Positions 1 to 8,435 of a stretch of 64,000 nucleotides of DNA are shown piece by piece. Position 1 is the stretch's first letter. The number at the start of each line of letters is the position of its first letter. A program made the translations under genes and the position numbers. A model generated the notes under the pieces. It had not been told where the DNA came from. It made no database searches and was given only the letters and a program-made list of their open reading frames with translations. Source of the stretch: an uncultured Myxococcales bacterium (GTDB lineage Bacteria > Myxococcota_A > UBA9042 > DTJE01); the NCBI GenBank assembly GCA_903936705.1, contig CAIZWN010000056.1, positions 1 to 64,000 of the forward strand, written 5' to 3'.

Positions 1-28
1 CCCGCCACGGTCGCCTCCAGTTGCGCTC

Positions 29-57
29 ATGATAGATGAAGGTGATAATAATCTCAA
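29..57 (-). promoter_or_regulatory. Putative leftward sigma-70-type promoter
   Basis: On the minus strand there is TTGAGA (57 to 52), a 17-base spacer and TATCAT (34 to 29), close to the -35/-10 consensus. It lies downstream of the ROK kinase gene and points out of the left edge, so it probably serves a leftward gene outside the window. The ATG inside the -10 box (30-28) is unlikely to be that gene's start. This is a consensus match only. Confidence 0.35.
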
Positions 58-111
58 GGCGTTATGTGCGATTTGTTCGCTGAATTTCAGCCTTGGATGA
101 ATAAGGTGGGT

Positions 112-1050
112 TCAAACGTGGCTGGAGTGTCGGTTCGAATACAGCCTCGATTTTCGAAGCGCTTGCGATGCCAGGGCCATGGCTCCAAGTACCCCCGCAT
201 CCTGGGCCAGGCCCGGCGACACGACATATTCTGAAAGGTCTCCCTGCAGCGCCGGATGTTGAACGTAGCCCGCAAGCCGTCTAGCCACACGAATCCGGAC
301 GCGCTGAATCAGCCCTGGGACCTGCATCACACCGCCGCCCAGGATCACCAGTTGCGGCGACATGACCAGCGTATAGGTTGCTACGGCTGCTCCAAGGTAG
401 TCAGCCTCGAGTTCCCAGACTTCGTCCTGCGCGACCAGTTCCGTGCACGACCGGCCCCAGCGTTCCTCGATGGCCGGACCTGACGCCAGACCTTCCAGAC
501 AGTCGCCATGGAAGGGGCATCTTCCCGGATATGGGTCCTTCGCGAAATCCCTTGGAATTGGCACATGCCCCATTTCCGGGTGCACCAAACCGTGCAACAA
601 CCGTCCCCGGGCCATTCCTCCTCCGCCGATTCCCGTGCCTACCGTCAGGTAGACAAAGGTGTCCAGGCCTTTGGCCGCACCCCAGCGGTGCTCGGCCAGG
701 GCGGCGCCGTTGACGTCGGTATCGAAACCAATGGGAACCGGGAATCGTGACCGCATGAAACCAACGATATCGGTGTTGCTCCAGCCCGGTTTCGGGGTCG
801 TTGTGATATGGCCGAAGCCCGTAGAGGTAGGGTCGGGATCCACCGGGCCAAAGCATGCGATTCCCAGGGCGGCAAGCGGCCCGTGCCTATGCGCCGAATC
901 GGCCAAAAAATCAGCCACACGGCCAAGTGTCTGGGCAGGATTTGTCGTTGGAATCACGGCCCGGGCCAGCAGGTTCCTGGGGCCGGTTCCCAGGGCACAA
1001 ACGAACTTGGTTCCGCCGGCCTCCACAGCCCCCAGCAGTGCTTCCGGCAT
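112..1050 (-). CDS. ROK-family sugar kinase (fructokinase-like)
   Basis: Predicted cytosolic ATP-dependent hexose kinase, 312 aa, normal length for the family. The N-terminus EAGGTKF is the phosphate-binding loop typical of fructokinase-type ROK proteins; D112 in DTDVNG is the expected catalytic base; VGTGIGGG follows near residue 137. The ROK zinc site is complete as H162, C178, H181 and C184 in GHVPIPR...CPFHGDCLEGLASGP. Start chosen at the ATG at 1050, preceded by GGAGGTACGGTC; a longer frame exists but has no such site. It lies 108 bp downstream of a lipoprotein gene on the same strand, next to polysaccharide-degrading enzymes, so it may phosphorylate sugars they release. The exact sugar (fructose, glucose, mannose) cannot be told from sequence. 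No transcription-factor HTH is present, so it is a kinase rather than a ROK repressor. Confidence 0.9.
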   Translation of the reverse strand: MPEALLGAVEAGGTKFVCALGTGPRNLLARAVIPTTNPAQTLGRVADFLADSAHRHGPLAALGIACFGPVDPDPTSTGFGHITTTPKPGWSNTDIVGFMRSRFPVPIGFDTDVNGAALAEHRWGAAKGLDTFVYLTVGTGIGGGGMARGRLLHGLVHPEMGHVPIPRDFAKDPYPGRCPFHGDCLEGLASGPAIEERWGRSCTELVAQDEVWELEADYLGAAVATYTLVMSPQLVILGGGVMQVPGLIQRVRIRVARRLAGYVQHPALQGDLSEYVVSPGLAQDAGVLGAMALASQALRKSRLYSNRHSSHV

Positions 1051-1158
1051 GACCGTACCTCCAGGGCGCAGCCTACACCAGATCGGACCTGGCGTGCACA
1101 GGTGTTCCACTGCAGCCGCCAGCGCATCAGACAGCGAATGACATGATTCTGCAGTGAT

Positions 1159-2478
1159 TCAGGGCGCCTGGCCCACCAGGTACTCGATTGAATCGATCTC
1201 GAAGGGGCCATTGGTGCATTTTGCCGAACTGAGTGGCTGCCCGACGATACAGCCGGTAAAGTACTGGCCACGCAACCTGTATGTAGCTGGCCCCCCAGCC
1301 ATCCCGTCCATCGGCGCTGTGAACGACATCGTTCGATGGGCCTGGCCGGCAGGAAGATGGACGGCGATGCCTTCGATCGCACAGGCGAACGGTGGGCCCT
1401 GGTCGACCCACTGTCCCGAAACAGAGTCCTTCAGGTCAATCGAGAATGTCGAGCAGCCCGACAGGAAGATGTCGTCCGACGTGAAGTTGTACCAGGTGGC
1501 GGTGATGGTTTCGCCAGGGGTGACCATCGAGTACTGAACATGCAGCAGGACGGTCTCCTGGTTTCCATCTTGCAGACGGCAGGTGCCTGCGGCGTTAGGC
1601 GCGTCACATATGGCACAGGGCGGGCAGGTCACCAGGCCGTCGCATCGCGAGATGCCAGGGCAAGCCGAGTCCGACCAGCATGAAATAGGGTCATCGGCGG
1701 GGATTTCGCAAAAGCCCATTACCCCACTTGGAATGTTGGCGTCGTAGCAGGAACCTCCGTCCCTGCAGTCCGCGTCCACATAGCATCCGTCGGGCTGGCA
1801 CGGCGCCTTGACGCAGAACGACTGGGGACGCGCGCCGCAGTGGGGGCATGGCTGGGTCACGCACGCCTGTCCCGCGTCGCAGTCGCCGGGAATACCCTCC
1901 ATTTGGCAATTCCTCGGGGGCTCGGTGCCGCACATTGATACGCAGTCGGCCGAGCAGCCGTTCAGGACGTCGGGGACCGGATTGCAGTCGTCGAAGCAGC
2001 CGCCGTATGGCAGGTGTCGACCGTCATCGCAGGTGCAGACGCAGTCGATGCACAACATCTGGCCGCAGTCGCTCTCGGCATCCACGTCTTCAATGTCACT
2101 TGCTGTCAGATCACCCGCATCGGACGGAACGTCTTCGCCGCGCAGATCCGTCACGGTGTCGCCAAGGACATCAGCTCCCGGGCAGCAGATCGAGGTCGCG
2201 ACAAACCCGTCGCCGCCCCAACCGCAGCAGGGAAAACACATTCCCGCGACAGTCGATGTGCAACCCATATACACGCTGTCGCAGTCGGGCTGGGCGTTGC
2301 ATGTCGATTGTATCTGGTCGCCATCTGACAAGTCCTGCTGCGGGTCGCCCGGGACGTCCAGTCCGGAATCGGGAATTGCATCCATCGAACTGTCGTCGAA
2401 TACGCAACCGGTCGAAAGTGCCAGCACCAGCACCAGCACCGTTACAAGACTGCATCCCAGGCGGATGGTGGAAATCAT
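1159..2478 (-). CDS. Cysteine-rich secreted lipoprotein, function unknown
   Basis: Protein of 439 aa starting at the ATG at 2478 behind GAAGGAGG; the open frame extends further upstream without support. A hydrophobic signal ends in the lipobox LSTGC (C25), followed by an Asp/Ser/Pro-rich tether. Residues about 60-330 contain many Cys in short spacings resembling small disulfide-rich repeats (CNAQPDCDSVYMGC, CQPDGCYVDADCRDGG). The C-terminal ~110 residues lack this density and read as a beta-sandwich-like domain (VTPGETITATWYNFT). It lies 59 bp downstream of the lyase gene and upstream of the sugar kinase, so the three may be cotranscribed. I recognise no enzyme motif; a binding or adhesion role is possible but only inferred. 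The many Cys imply folding in an oxidising compartment or at the cell surface. Confidence 0.8.
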   Translation of the reverse strand: MISTIRLGCSLVTVLVLVLALSTGCVFDDSSMDAIPDSGLDVPGDPQQDLSDGDQIQSTCNAQPDCDSVYMGCTSTVAGMCFPCCGWGGDGFVATSICCPGADVLGDTVTDLRGEDVPSDAGDLTASDIEDVDAESDCGQMLCIDCVCTCDDGRHLPYGGCFDDCNPVPDVLNGCSADCVSMCGTEPPRNCQMEGIPGDCDAGQACVTQPCPHCGARPQSFCVKAPCQPDGCYVDADCRDGGSCYDANIPSGVMGFCEIPADDPISCWSDSACPGISRCDGLVTCPPCAICDAPNAAGTCRLQDGNQETVLLHVQYSMVTPGETITATWYNFTSDDIFLSGCSTFSIDLKDSVSGQWVDQGPPFACAIEGIAVHLPAGQAHRTMSFTAPMDGMAGGPATYRLRGQYFTGCIVGQPLSSAKCTNGPFEIDSIEYLVGQAP

Positions 2479-2537
2479 GGTTCCTCCTTCGTGGGGCACT
2501 GGAGAATAATGCCGATTTTGAAGGCACGGGTCGAGTG

Positions 2538-5021
2538 CTAGTTGAAAAGTATGCCACGCTGAAGTTTGAGGGTTGCCGACGGTTCGGCAATCGACAATCC
2601 CTCTGCGGCGGTCGCGGCGGTGTGCAACTGGCCGTCCCACGTCACGCCGGTTCCATCGCGGTACAGCAGCAGACCGTCCTCCAGGTTCGCCACGACAAGC
2701 GCGGCATCCGTCGAGATCTCCTTGCCCCCCGGCAATGCCAGCGAGCCAGGCGCACCGGGCTGCCTAAGCCAGATGACGTCCGTACCGTGTACGCCGGTCA
2801 CCGTCCAAGCAGCACTTCCAGCATCCGAGGCAATCCGCGTCAAGACCAGTGGAGCGTCGATCGTGCCGTCGGCGGCGCCGACTTTCCAGGGGGCCAGCAC
2901 TGCCAGGAAGCCGGGCTTGATTGCCGTTACAACCGCGTCCGCGACGGCATGATGGCTGGTCGCAGGGTCGTCTCCGATATCGTGGACGTGAGGGGCGGCA
3001 CCTTCGACGTAGGGCGGCTCGCGCACTTCAGGTGCCCCAGCCGTGGTCGCAATGCCGACGCGGATTCCGGCAGCGGCCTTCTGGAACGTAGCCGCGTCCC
3101 CGTCGAGGGCGTACGATCCGCCCGAATCGTAGCCGGCAAAGCCATTGACGCGCCACGAGTGCTCGCGCGGGCTGGCGGCCGTCGTGTCCAGCCGGTCGGC
3201 CACCACGACATAGCGGTTCCGGACCAGCAGCATCGACCGGTGGATCGTGGTCTGAAGGTAGGATTGCGTCACTTCAACATGGTCCAAACTGGCGGTATCG
3301 ACGAACAGCCCCATAAAGGCGTCGGTGTCGCCAAAATCGTTCAGGAGGCCCCTTTCTGGGGCACCTTGGCCGCCGATCAGGATCACGTTGTGCGACGGGG
3401 CATCAGCCGTCACCGCATTGTCCAGTGCGTTTGGTTTGTAATAGCCGGCGTCAAGCAGCAAGTACTCGCCATAAGCTGCCATCGCGAACGAGGTCCCGTC
3501 GGCATGGTCGTGCAGCGTCTTGCGGGCGGCGCCAGATTCGCCAAGGAACATGACCCAGACATCATCGCTGCCCCATCCGGAACGCAGGGTGGAATGCCCC
3601 GAAACCAGTCGCGCGCTGGAGGTCCATGGGGGGGGATCATCGGCAGGCACGTCCGTGATCTCGAAAAGGTGCTGCGGCGTCAGGTCCAGCCCGCGCCACA
3701 TGTCGATTGAACCGTCACGGCTGTGGCGTCCGTCCCAGGCATACCGGGATCGGCCAGACAGCGCGGTCAACAGCAGCCCCGCATTCTGCGAACGAGTGCG
3801 ACCATCGCCGGTGCTGGACCGCAGGCCCGATGGCATTCGGTGGTCCAGCGACCAGTCGAACGCCCCCCAGAAGCGGTCGGCGTGAGGGCTTGTGCCTGGC
3901 ATGGCGGTCGGGTCTTCCCAGAGGTAGGCCTGGCCATCGGTACAATCGATAGGCGCCCAAGGGTCCACGGGATTGCGGTTGATGCAGTTGCGATGCAGGG
4001 TGCCATTGGCCGGCCAGGCATTGCGCATGGCCAGAAAAAAGGCCAGTGCGGGAGAAAAGCCATAGCCGAAGTAGAAGGGTTCTTCGCTGACGACGCCGTC
4101 AATGCCGATATAGCGACCAGACGGGCCGAACAGATAGGCCAGTTCGCCTGCGCCAAAGTCCAGGATTTCGCGGCTGCGGGCTGCATCGGGGAAGGTCAGA
4201 GCAACGTAGGCCATCGCTGCTGACGTGCGAATGGTGATGTTGTTGTGGGTGACGGTCAGCGAGGACCATCGTTCGAAGTCGTCCAGTACCGTCCGGTCGT
4301 GGAACTTTTCGTTCACCGTGACCAGGCGGCTGCGGGCTTCGGCGGCCTCGGCGGCTGGGAAAAAAGCTGTACCTGCCATCAAGTCCCATGCGATGGCAAA
4401 CGGGATCTGGTATCCGGCCATCGTGTGATTCTCACCCTGGCTGGTTTCCCAGTCCGTCCGAATCAAGGCAAAGCAGTCGCGTGTCTTTGTCGCCGCTGCC
4501 ACGTCGTCGAATAACCAGGCTAGTACGGCATTGGCCTGTGCGATCACCCCATTTTTCTGGTGAACGCCAACGTTCCAGGTTTCGTTGCCGTCTGCTGCGC
4601 ATGTGCCGGAGGCAGTGGCGCGGACCCGGGCGACTATGTCACTCCAGGGCTGGCCGTCCACGCGTGCCAGTATGGCCGCCTTGCGGTCAGGGCGGGTGGC
4701 AAGGGCTGGCCGCTGTGGCCAGTCGGGTAATGGACCTGAATCGACAGACGTGTCGACAGTGGCATCGACAGTGGCATCGGCAATCGCAACATCCGGCGAA
4801 TCGTCGGGAAAGGAACCTGAATCTGCGGGACTGGTGTCGGCGATGTCGGACGGGACATCGGATATGACCTCAGGCGTCGAGTCAGGTGTCGTCTCGGCAT
4901 CGGCATCGGCATCGGACGCGTTATCGATTCCACTGGAACCTCCCCCACCGCAGCCGGCAAACGCAAACGCAAGGACGAACAAGCCGGCAAGCAACAGGTT
5001 CCGGGCACAACGAGAAGTCAT
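2538..5021 (-). CDS. Heparinase II/III-like polysaccharide lyase lipoprotein
   Basis: An 827-aa exported lyase. Signal MTSRCARNLLLAGLFVL runs to the lipobox FAGC (C24), then Gly and an Asp/Ser/Thr-rich tether to about residue 100 containing short in-frame repeats (DATVDATVDTSVD). Residues about 130-430 read as an alpha/alpha toroid. Around residue 500 lies the family C-terminal signature HDHADGTSFAMAAYGEYLL, then LDAGYY and SHNVILIGGQGAP, where His and Tyr act in beta-elimination in characterised relatives. The C-terminal ~250 residues are beta-rich, as in heparinase/alginate/chondroitin lyases. Start at the ATG at 5021 (weak GGGGA site), chosen because it opens the signal peptide. It is divergent from the GH43 gene, 63 bp apart. 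The substrate, an acidic or uronate-containing polysaccharide, cannot be specified. Confidence 0.85.
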   Translation of the reverse strand: MTSRCARNLLLAGLFVLAFAFAGCGGGGSSGIDNASDADADAETTPDSTPEVISDVPSDIADTSPADSGSFPDDSPDVAIADATVDATVDTSVDSGPLPDWPQRPALATRPDRKAAILARVDGQPWSDIVARVRATASGTCAADGNETWNVGVHQKNGVIAQANAVLAWLFDDVAAATKTRDCFALIRTDWETSQGENHTMAGYQIPFAIAWDLMAGTAFFPAAEAAEARSRLVTVNEKFHDRTVLDDFERWSSLTVTHNNITIRTSAAMAYVALTFPDAARSREILDFGAGELAYLFGPSGRYIGIDGVVSEEPFYFGYGFSPALAFFLAMRNAWPANGTLHRNCINRNPVDPWAPIDCTDGQAYLWEDPTAMPGTSPHADRFWGAFDWSLDHRMPSGLRSSTGDGRTRSQNAGLLLTALSGRSRYAWDGRHSRDGSIDMWRGLDLTPQHLFEITDVPADDPPPWTSSARLVSGHSTLRSGWGSDDVWVMFLGESGAARKTLHDHADGTSFAMAAYGEYLLLDAGYYKPNALDNAVTADAPSHNVILIGGQGAPERGLLNDFGDTDAFMGLFVDTASLDHVEVTQSYLQTTIHRSMLLVRNRYVVVADRLDTTAASPREHSWRVNGFAGYDSGGSYALDGDAATFQKAAAGIRVGIATTAGAPEVREPPYVEGAAPHVHDIGDDPATSHHAVADAVVTAIKPGFLAVLAPWKVGAADGTIDAPLVLTRIASDAGSAAWTVTGVHGTDVIWLRQPGAPGSLALPGGKEISTDAALVVANLEDGLLLYRDGTGVTWDGQLHTAATAAEGLSIAEPSATLKLQRGILFN

Positions 5022-5084
5022 CTGAATTCCCCAGGCAAACCCGAAGAAGGGTAACATCGAATCGTCGTGTCCGGAGCCTTTCGA
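5022..5084. promoter_or_regulatory. Divergent intergenic region between lyase and GH43 genes
   Basis: These 63 bp separate two divergent secreted-enzyme genes, so regulation of both must act here or inside the coding ends. It holds the CCGGAG ribosome site for the rightward gene and a GGGGA site for the leftward gene. I could not pick out convincing -35/-10 pairs or an operator. Confidence 0.35.
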
Positions 5085-6848
5085 ATGAGCACAGCTAAAT
5101 TCGCCGTCCTGCTGGAGTTTCGTTACCTGGCAACGCTTGCAGTGATGGCTGCAGCAGCTACCGGATGTCGCCAGCCGAGTTCTGATCCTGATGAATTCAC
5201 CCTAAAGGACGTGATTTCGCTTGAGGACTCTTCCGTATCGGATTCGGCAGACGCTCCATCCGACAGTTTTGCCGAGCCGGAAGAATTCAATGAGATTGAT
5301 CCTGGAATCGGCACCTACGTGAACCCGATACTTCATGCCGACTACTCGGACCCGGATGCCGTGCGAGTTGGCGACGACTACTGGATGATTTCGTCCAGCT
5401 TCAGCCAGGTGCCCGGCCTTCCAATCCTTCATTCGCGCGACTTGGTCAACTGGTCCCTGGTCTCCCACGCACTGCCACGTCTGGTCCCCGAGGAGTCATT
5501 CGCCCTGCCACAACACGGCAAGGGAGTCTGGGCGCCGTCGATTCGATACCATGACGGCCTGTTCTGGATCTATTACCCCGACCCCGAATCCGGCCTCTAT
5601 GTCATGACCACGTCGGACCCGCTGGGCCCGTGGAGCGGCCCGGTTCTGGTCAAGGCAGGCAAGGGCCTGATCGATCCGTGTCCCTTTTGGGACGATGATG
5701 GCCAGGTGTATCTGGTGCATGGTTGGGCCAAGAGCTTCGCGGGTATCAGCAATGTATTGACGTTGCTGCGCCTGAACGCCGATGGCATGGGCGTCGCCGA
5801 GGATCTGGGTGTTGTCATAGACGGGGAAGCGTTTCCAGGAACCTCGACGCTGGAGGGACCAAAGATCTATCGGCGCAATGGCTGGACATACATTTTTGCC
5901 CCGGCCGGTGGCGTCACCTACGGTTGGCAAATGGTGTTTCGTGCACGAGATATTCGGGGGCCGTACCAGGCCAGGACCGTTATGGACCAGGGAACGACGA
6001 TTATCAACGGTCCTCACCAGGGCGCGCTGGTTGACACCCCCGCCGGCGAATCGTGGTTCCTGCATTTTCAGGATATGGGCGTCTACGGTCGCATAGTGCA
6101 TCTGCAACCGGTCGTCTGGAAGGACGATTGGCCGGTGATTGGCGAAGACCCTGACGGCGATGGCAAGGGCCAGCCGGTCCTCGGTTATCGAAAGCTTGGC
6201 TTGCCCCAGCAGCCCCGCGTGGAGCCACCAACTGGCGACCTGTTTGATGCACCGGAGCTTGGCCTGCAATGGCAGTGGCAGGCCAACCCCGACCGTGCAT
6301 GGTATTCGCTGGCTGCCATCCCGGGATCGATGCGGCTGTTTGCTCAACCCGAGCCGAATCCTGGAAACCTATACGACGCCCCTTATTTGATGCTGCAGAA
6401 ATTCCCGGCCCAGTCATTTTCGGTTTCAACGACACTGGACGGGACCGGGCTGGCCGAAGGCGAAAGCGCCGGTCTGATCGTCTTTGGATTCGACTATATG
6501 TGGCTGGGTTTGAAGCGCATCGACGGTGCCGCAAGACTTGTGCTGGCCGACGGGCGCGGCGGGCTGCTGGGGATGCCCCAGGGCGAACTTGTCGTTGAAA
6601 TCCCCGAGGGGGCGAGAGAGCGGCCCATCAGCCTGCGCGTCACAGTCGAGAATGGGGGTTTGTGCAGGTTCGACTATAGCCTGGATGGCTCATCGTTCAT
6701 CGCTGCTGACACCGGCGATTTCCAGGCGTCGATGGGACGCTGGATCGGTGCCAAGGTCGGGTTGTTTGCTGCGGCTTCGGCGGCGGGTGGCCTGGGAAAT
6801 GCTGATTTTGCCGAGGTAATCGTGAAGATCCTGGGTTCAACCGATTGA
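5085..6848 (+). CDS. Glycoside hydrolase family 43 lipoprotein
   Basis: A 587-aa exported glycosidase, probably a beta-xylosidase or alpha-L-arabinofuranosidase. Signal peptide ends at the lipobox AATGC (C28), followed by an acidic tether to about residue 75. The five-bladed propeller begins GTYVNPILHADYSDPDAV, with D89 as the expected catalytic base; LIDPCPFWDDDG carries the pKa-modulating Asp; E257 in LEGPKIYRRNG is the expected acid. Residues about 390-587 match the concanavalin-like C-terminal domain of many GH43 xylosidases (LMLQKFPAQSFSVSTTL). ATG at 5085 is preferred (CCGGAG nine bases upstream) over an upstream GTG at 5067. It is divergent from the polysaccharide lyase, suggesting joint attack on a mixed plant or algal polysaccharide. 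Linkage specificity is not readable from sequence alone. Confidence 0.9.
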   Translation: MSTAKFAVLLEFRYLATLAVMAAAATGCRQPSSDPDEFTLKDVISLEDSSVSDSADAPSDSFAEPEEFNEIDPGIGTYVNPILHADYSDPDAVRVGDDYWMISSSFSQVPGLPILHSRDLVNWSLVSHALPRLVPEESFALPQHGKGVWAPSIRYHDGLFWIYYPDPESGLYVMTTSDPLGPWSGPVLVKAGKGLIDPCPFWDDDGQVYLVHGWAKSFAGISNVLTLLRLNADGMGVAEDLGVVIDGEAFPGTSTLEGPKIYRRNGWTYIFAPAGGVTYGWQMVFRARDIRGPYQARTVMDQGTTIINGPHQGALVDTPAGESWFLHFQDMGVYGRIVHLQPVVWKDDWPVIGEDPDGDGKGQPVLGYRKLGLPQQPRVEPPTGDLFDAPELGLQWQWQANPDRAWYSLAAIPGSMRLFAQPEPNPGNLYDAPYLMLQKFPAQSFSVSTTLDGTGLAEGESAGLIVFGFDYMWLGLKRIDGAARLVLADGRGGLLGMPQGELVVEIPEGARERPISLRVTVENGGLCRFDYSLDGSSFIAADTGDFQASMGRWIGAKVGLFAAASAAGGLGNADFAEVIVKILGSTD

Positions 6849-6957
6849 TTCCCCGGTGCAGGCGCCGCCGTTCTTGCGATGAGCCGAATCGGAATCGTCG
6901 ATCAACCAGTCTCGAATTGAATAAGGTCAATGGACTTTCATAGGTTCCCAACGAGAT

Positions 6958-6987
6958 TTGACATTGGAATGAACGAACCTGTAGATT
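6958..6987 (+). promoter_or_regulatory. Putative sigma-70-type promoter of the hydrolase lipoprotein gene
   Basis: Perfect TTGACA (6958-6963), an 18-base spacer and TAGATT (6982-6987). Transcription would begin near 6994, almost on the ribosome site GGAGG, so the leader would be unusually short. That tight spacing lowers confidence. Confidence 0.35.
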
Positions 6988-7005
6988 TCCCGCGGAGGTG
7001 AAATC

Positions 7006-8403
7006 GTGAGTCAATCGGTGTTTTCAATTAATTCTGGCAGTCGTATGTTCTCGTTCCCGTCTTTGCACGCCGTTACTGTTCTGGGCTGCATAATTGTCCT
7101 GGCAACAGCGTCTTGCGGTGGCGGGTCCGTGTCTGGTGATTTGCAGTTCCAGGCTGACACTGATTCGTTGATTGACGGCGTCGATGACGACGGAGCCATT
7201 GCAACATCGGACATCGACGACGTGTCGGATCGGGGTAACGTTGACGCGGTTACCGATACGGAGCCCCCACTCGATGGGGTAACCACGGTTGACGTCGTTT
7301 CTGACCTTGGTACTGACGTTGCGCCCGAGATTCAGGATGTGGAGCAACCAAGTGATCTGGTTGTAGATTCGGATTCAACCGGTCTTGACGCCGTTTCGGA
7401 AGACAACGTTGTTGCCGATGTCGTTGTCGATCAGGGCTTTGATCTGGCCACCCTCGATCCGGGCGGCGAATGCGGCGGGCCGTGCCCGGTCCTTCCCGAC
7501 CCCGGGACATCAGCCGGACCGGCAGGCACGACTGCAAGCGCCGAGCTTGTTGTTGGGACGGGGCTGTTCCCCGACAAGACCACCATGACGATCTACCTGC
7601 CGGAGGGCCCAGGCCCGTTCCCGGTCATCGTTTTTCATCACGGTTTCCAGTTGGGCACGGATCAGTACGTCTCGTACGGCCAGCATCTGGCCAGTTGGGG
7701 CTACGTTGTTGTGATGCCCCAGATGCCGGGTGGTCTGATCGGCGGGCCGAACCATCGGGAACTGGCCGTGTACCTCCAGAAGGTTCTCGACTGGGTCGGC
7801 CAGAACGCATCCGTTGTTGACGGGCCGTTTGCAGGTAAGGCAGACGCTAGCCACATCGGGCTGGCAGGCCATTCGATGGGCGGCAAGATCAGCATGCTTA
7901 CGGCATCGCAGGATGCCCGTCCACGCGCCATCTTCGGGATCGACCCGGTCGATGCTGCCGGCAGCCCGCTTCCTGTTTCGGCGACGGATTATCCGTCGGT
8001 GACGCCCGAGTTGATGCCCCGGATTATGGTGCCACTGGGCCTGCTGGGCGAATTGACGAACGCTTCGTGCACCGGCTTCATGTGCCAGGCTTGCGCACCG
8101 GCGGCGGACAATTTCCAGCAGTACTACGAGAATGCCGTTGCGCCGGCGTTGCAGATCGAAATCGTGGGTGCCAATCACATGTCCTTCGTGGACAATCCTG
8201 ATTGCGGCCTTACTTGTTCAGTCTGCCCCGCTGGGACTGATGATCACGCGACGACCCAGTTGTTGACGCGTCGTTCGATGACCGCCTTCTTCAACGTGTT
8301 CCTACGTGGTGAGGACGCCTACCGGTCCTATCTGACCGGGGTCGATATGGCCGTCGATGTTGCGGCAAATCTTGTCATCACGGCCAGCAAGAACGGGTTC
8401 TGA
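7006..8403 (+). CDS. Alpha/beta-hydrolase lipoprotein with long acidic tether
   Basis: A 465-aa exported esterase/lipase-like protein starting at GTG 7006 behind GGAGGTGAAATC. Signal and lipobox end at ATASC (C37). Residues about 45-160 are a low-complexity Asp/Val/Thr/Ser linker. The hydrolase domain (about 175-465) resembles dienelactone-hydrolase/PET-hydrolase-like enzymes: oxyanion region VIVFHHGFQLG, nucleophile S290 in GHSMGG, likely acid D313 in GIDPVD, and His H391 in GANHMSF. Six Cys cluster near residues 350-410, suggesting disulfides. It follows the GH43 gene by 157 bp and converges with the LRR lipoprotein. In this context deacetylation or de-esterification of polysaccharide, or polyester cleavage, is plausible; neither is shown. 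Confidence 0.85.
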   Translation: MSQSVFSINSGSRMFSFPSLHAVTVLGCIIVLATASCGGGSVSGDLQFQADTDSLIDGVDDDGAIATSDIDDVSDRGNVDAVTDTEPPLDGVTTVDVVSDLGTDVAPEIQDVEQPSDLVVDSDSTGLDAVSEDNVVADVVVDQGFDLATLDPGGECGGPCPVLPDPGTSAGPAGTTASAELVVGTGLFPDKTTMTIYLPEGPGPFPVIVFHHGFQLGTDQYVSYGQHLASWGYVVVMPQMPGGLIGGPNHRELAVYLQKVLDWVGQNASVVDGPFAGKADASHIGLAGHSMGGKISMLTASQDARPRAIFGIDPVDAAGSPLPVSATDYPSVTPELMPRIMVPLGLLGELTNASCTGFMCQACAPAADNFQQYYENAVAPALQIEIVGANHMSFVDNPDCGLTCSVCPAGTDDHATTQLLTRRSMTAFFNVFLRGEDAYRSYLTGVDMAVDVAANLVITASKNGF

Positions 8404-8435
8404 CTGGCGCCTTTCCTACCCCAGTACTTATGTGT

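Noticed and set aside
2421-2450. CAGCAC tandem repeat
   Set aside because: Encodes the Leu/Val-rich core of a lipoprotein signal peptide, so not an independent repeat element.
1848-3710. 620-codon plus-strand frame across the Cys-rich lipoprotein and lyase genes
   Set aside because: Overlaps two genes with signal peptides, ribosome sites and domain signatures; its own translation is Arg/Ser-rich low complexity.
4741-4925. Short tandem repeats (CAGTGGCATCGA-type and GGCATC-type)
   Set aside because: They are in frame within the Asp-rich tether of the lyase and only reflect repeated Asp/Ala/Val codons.
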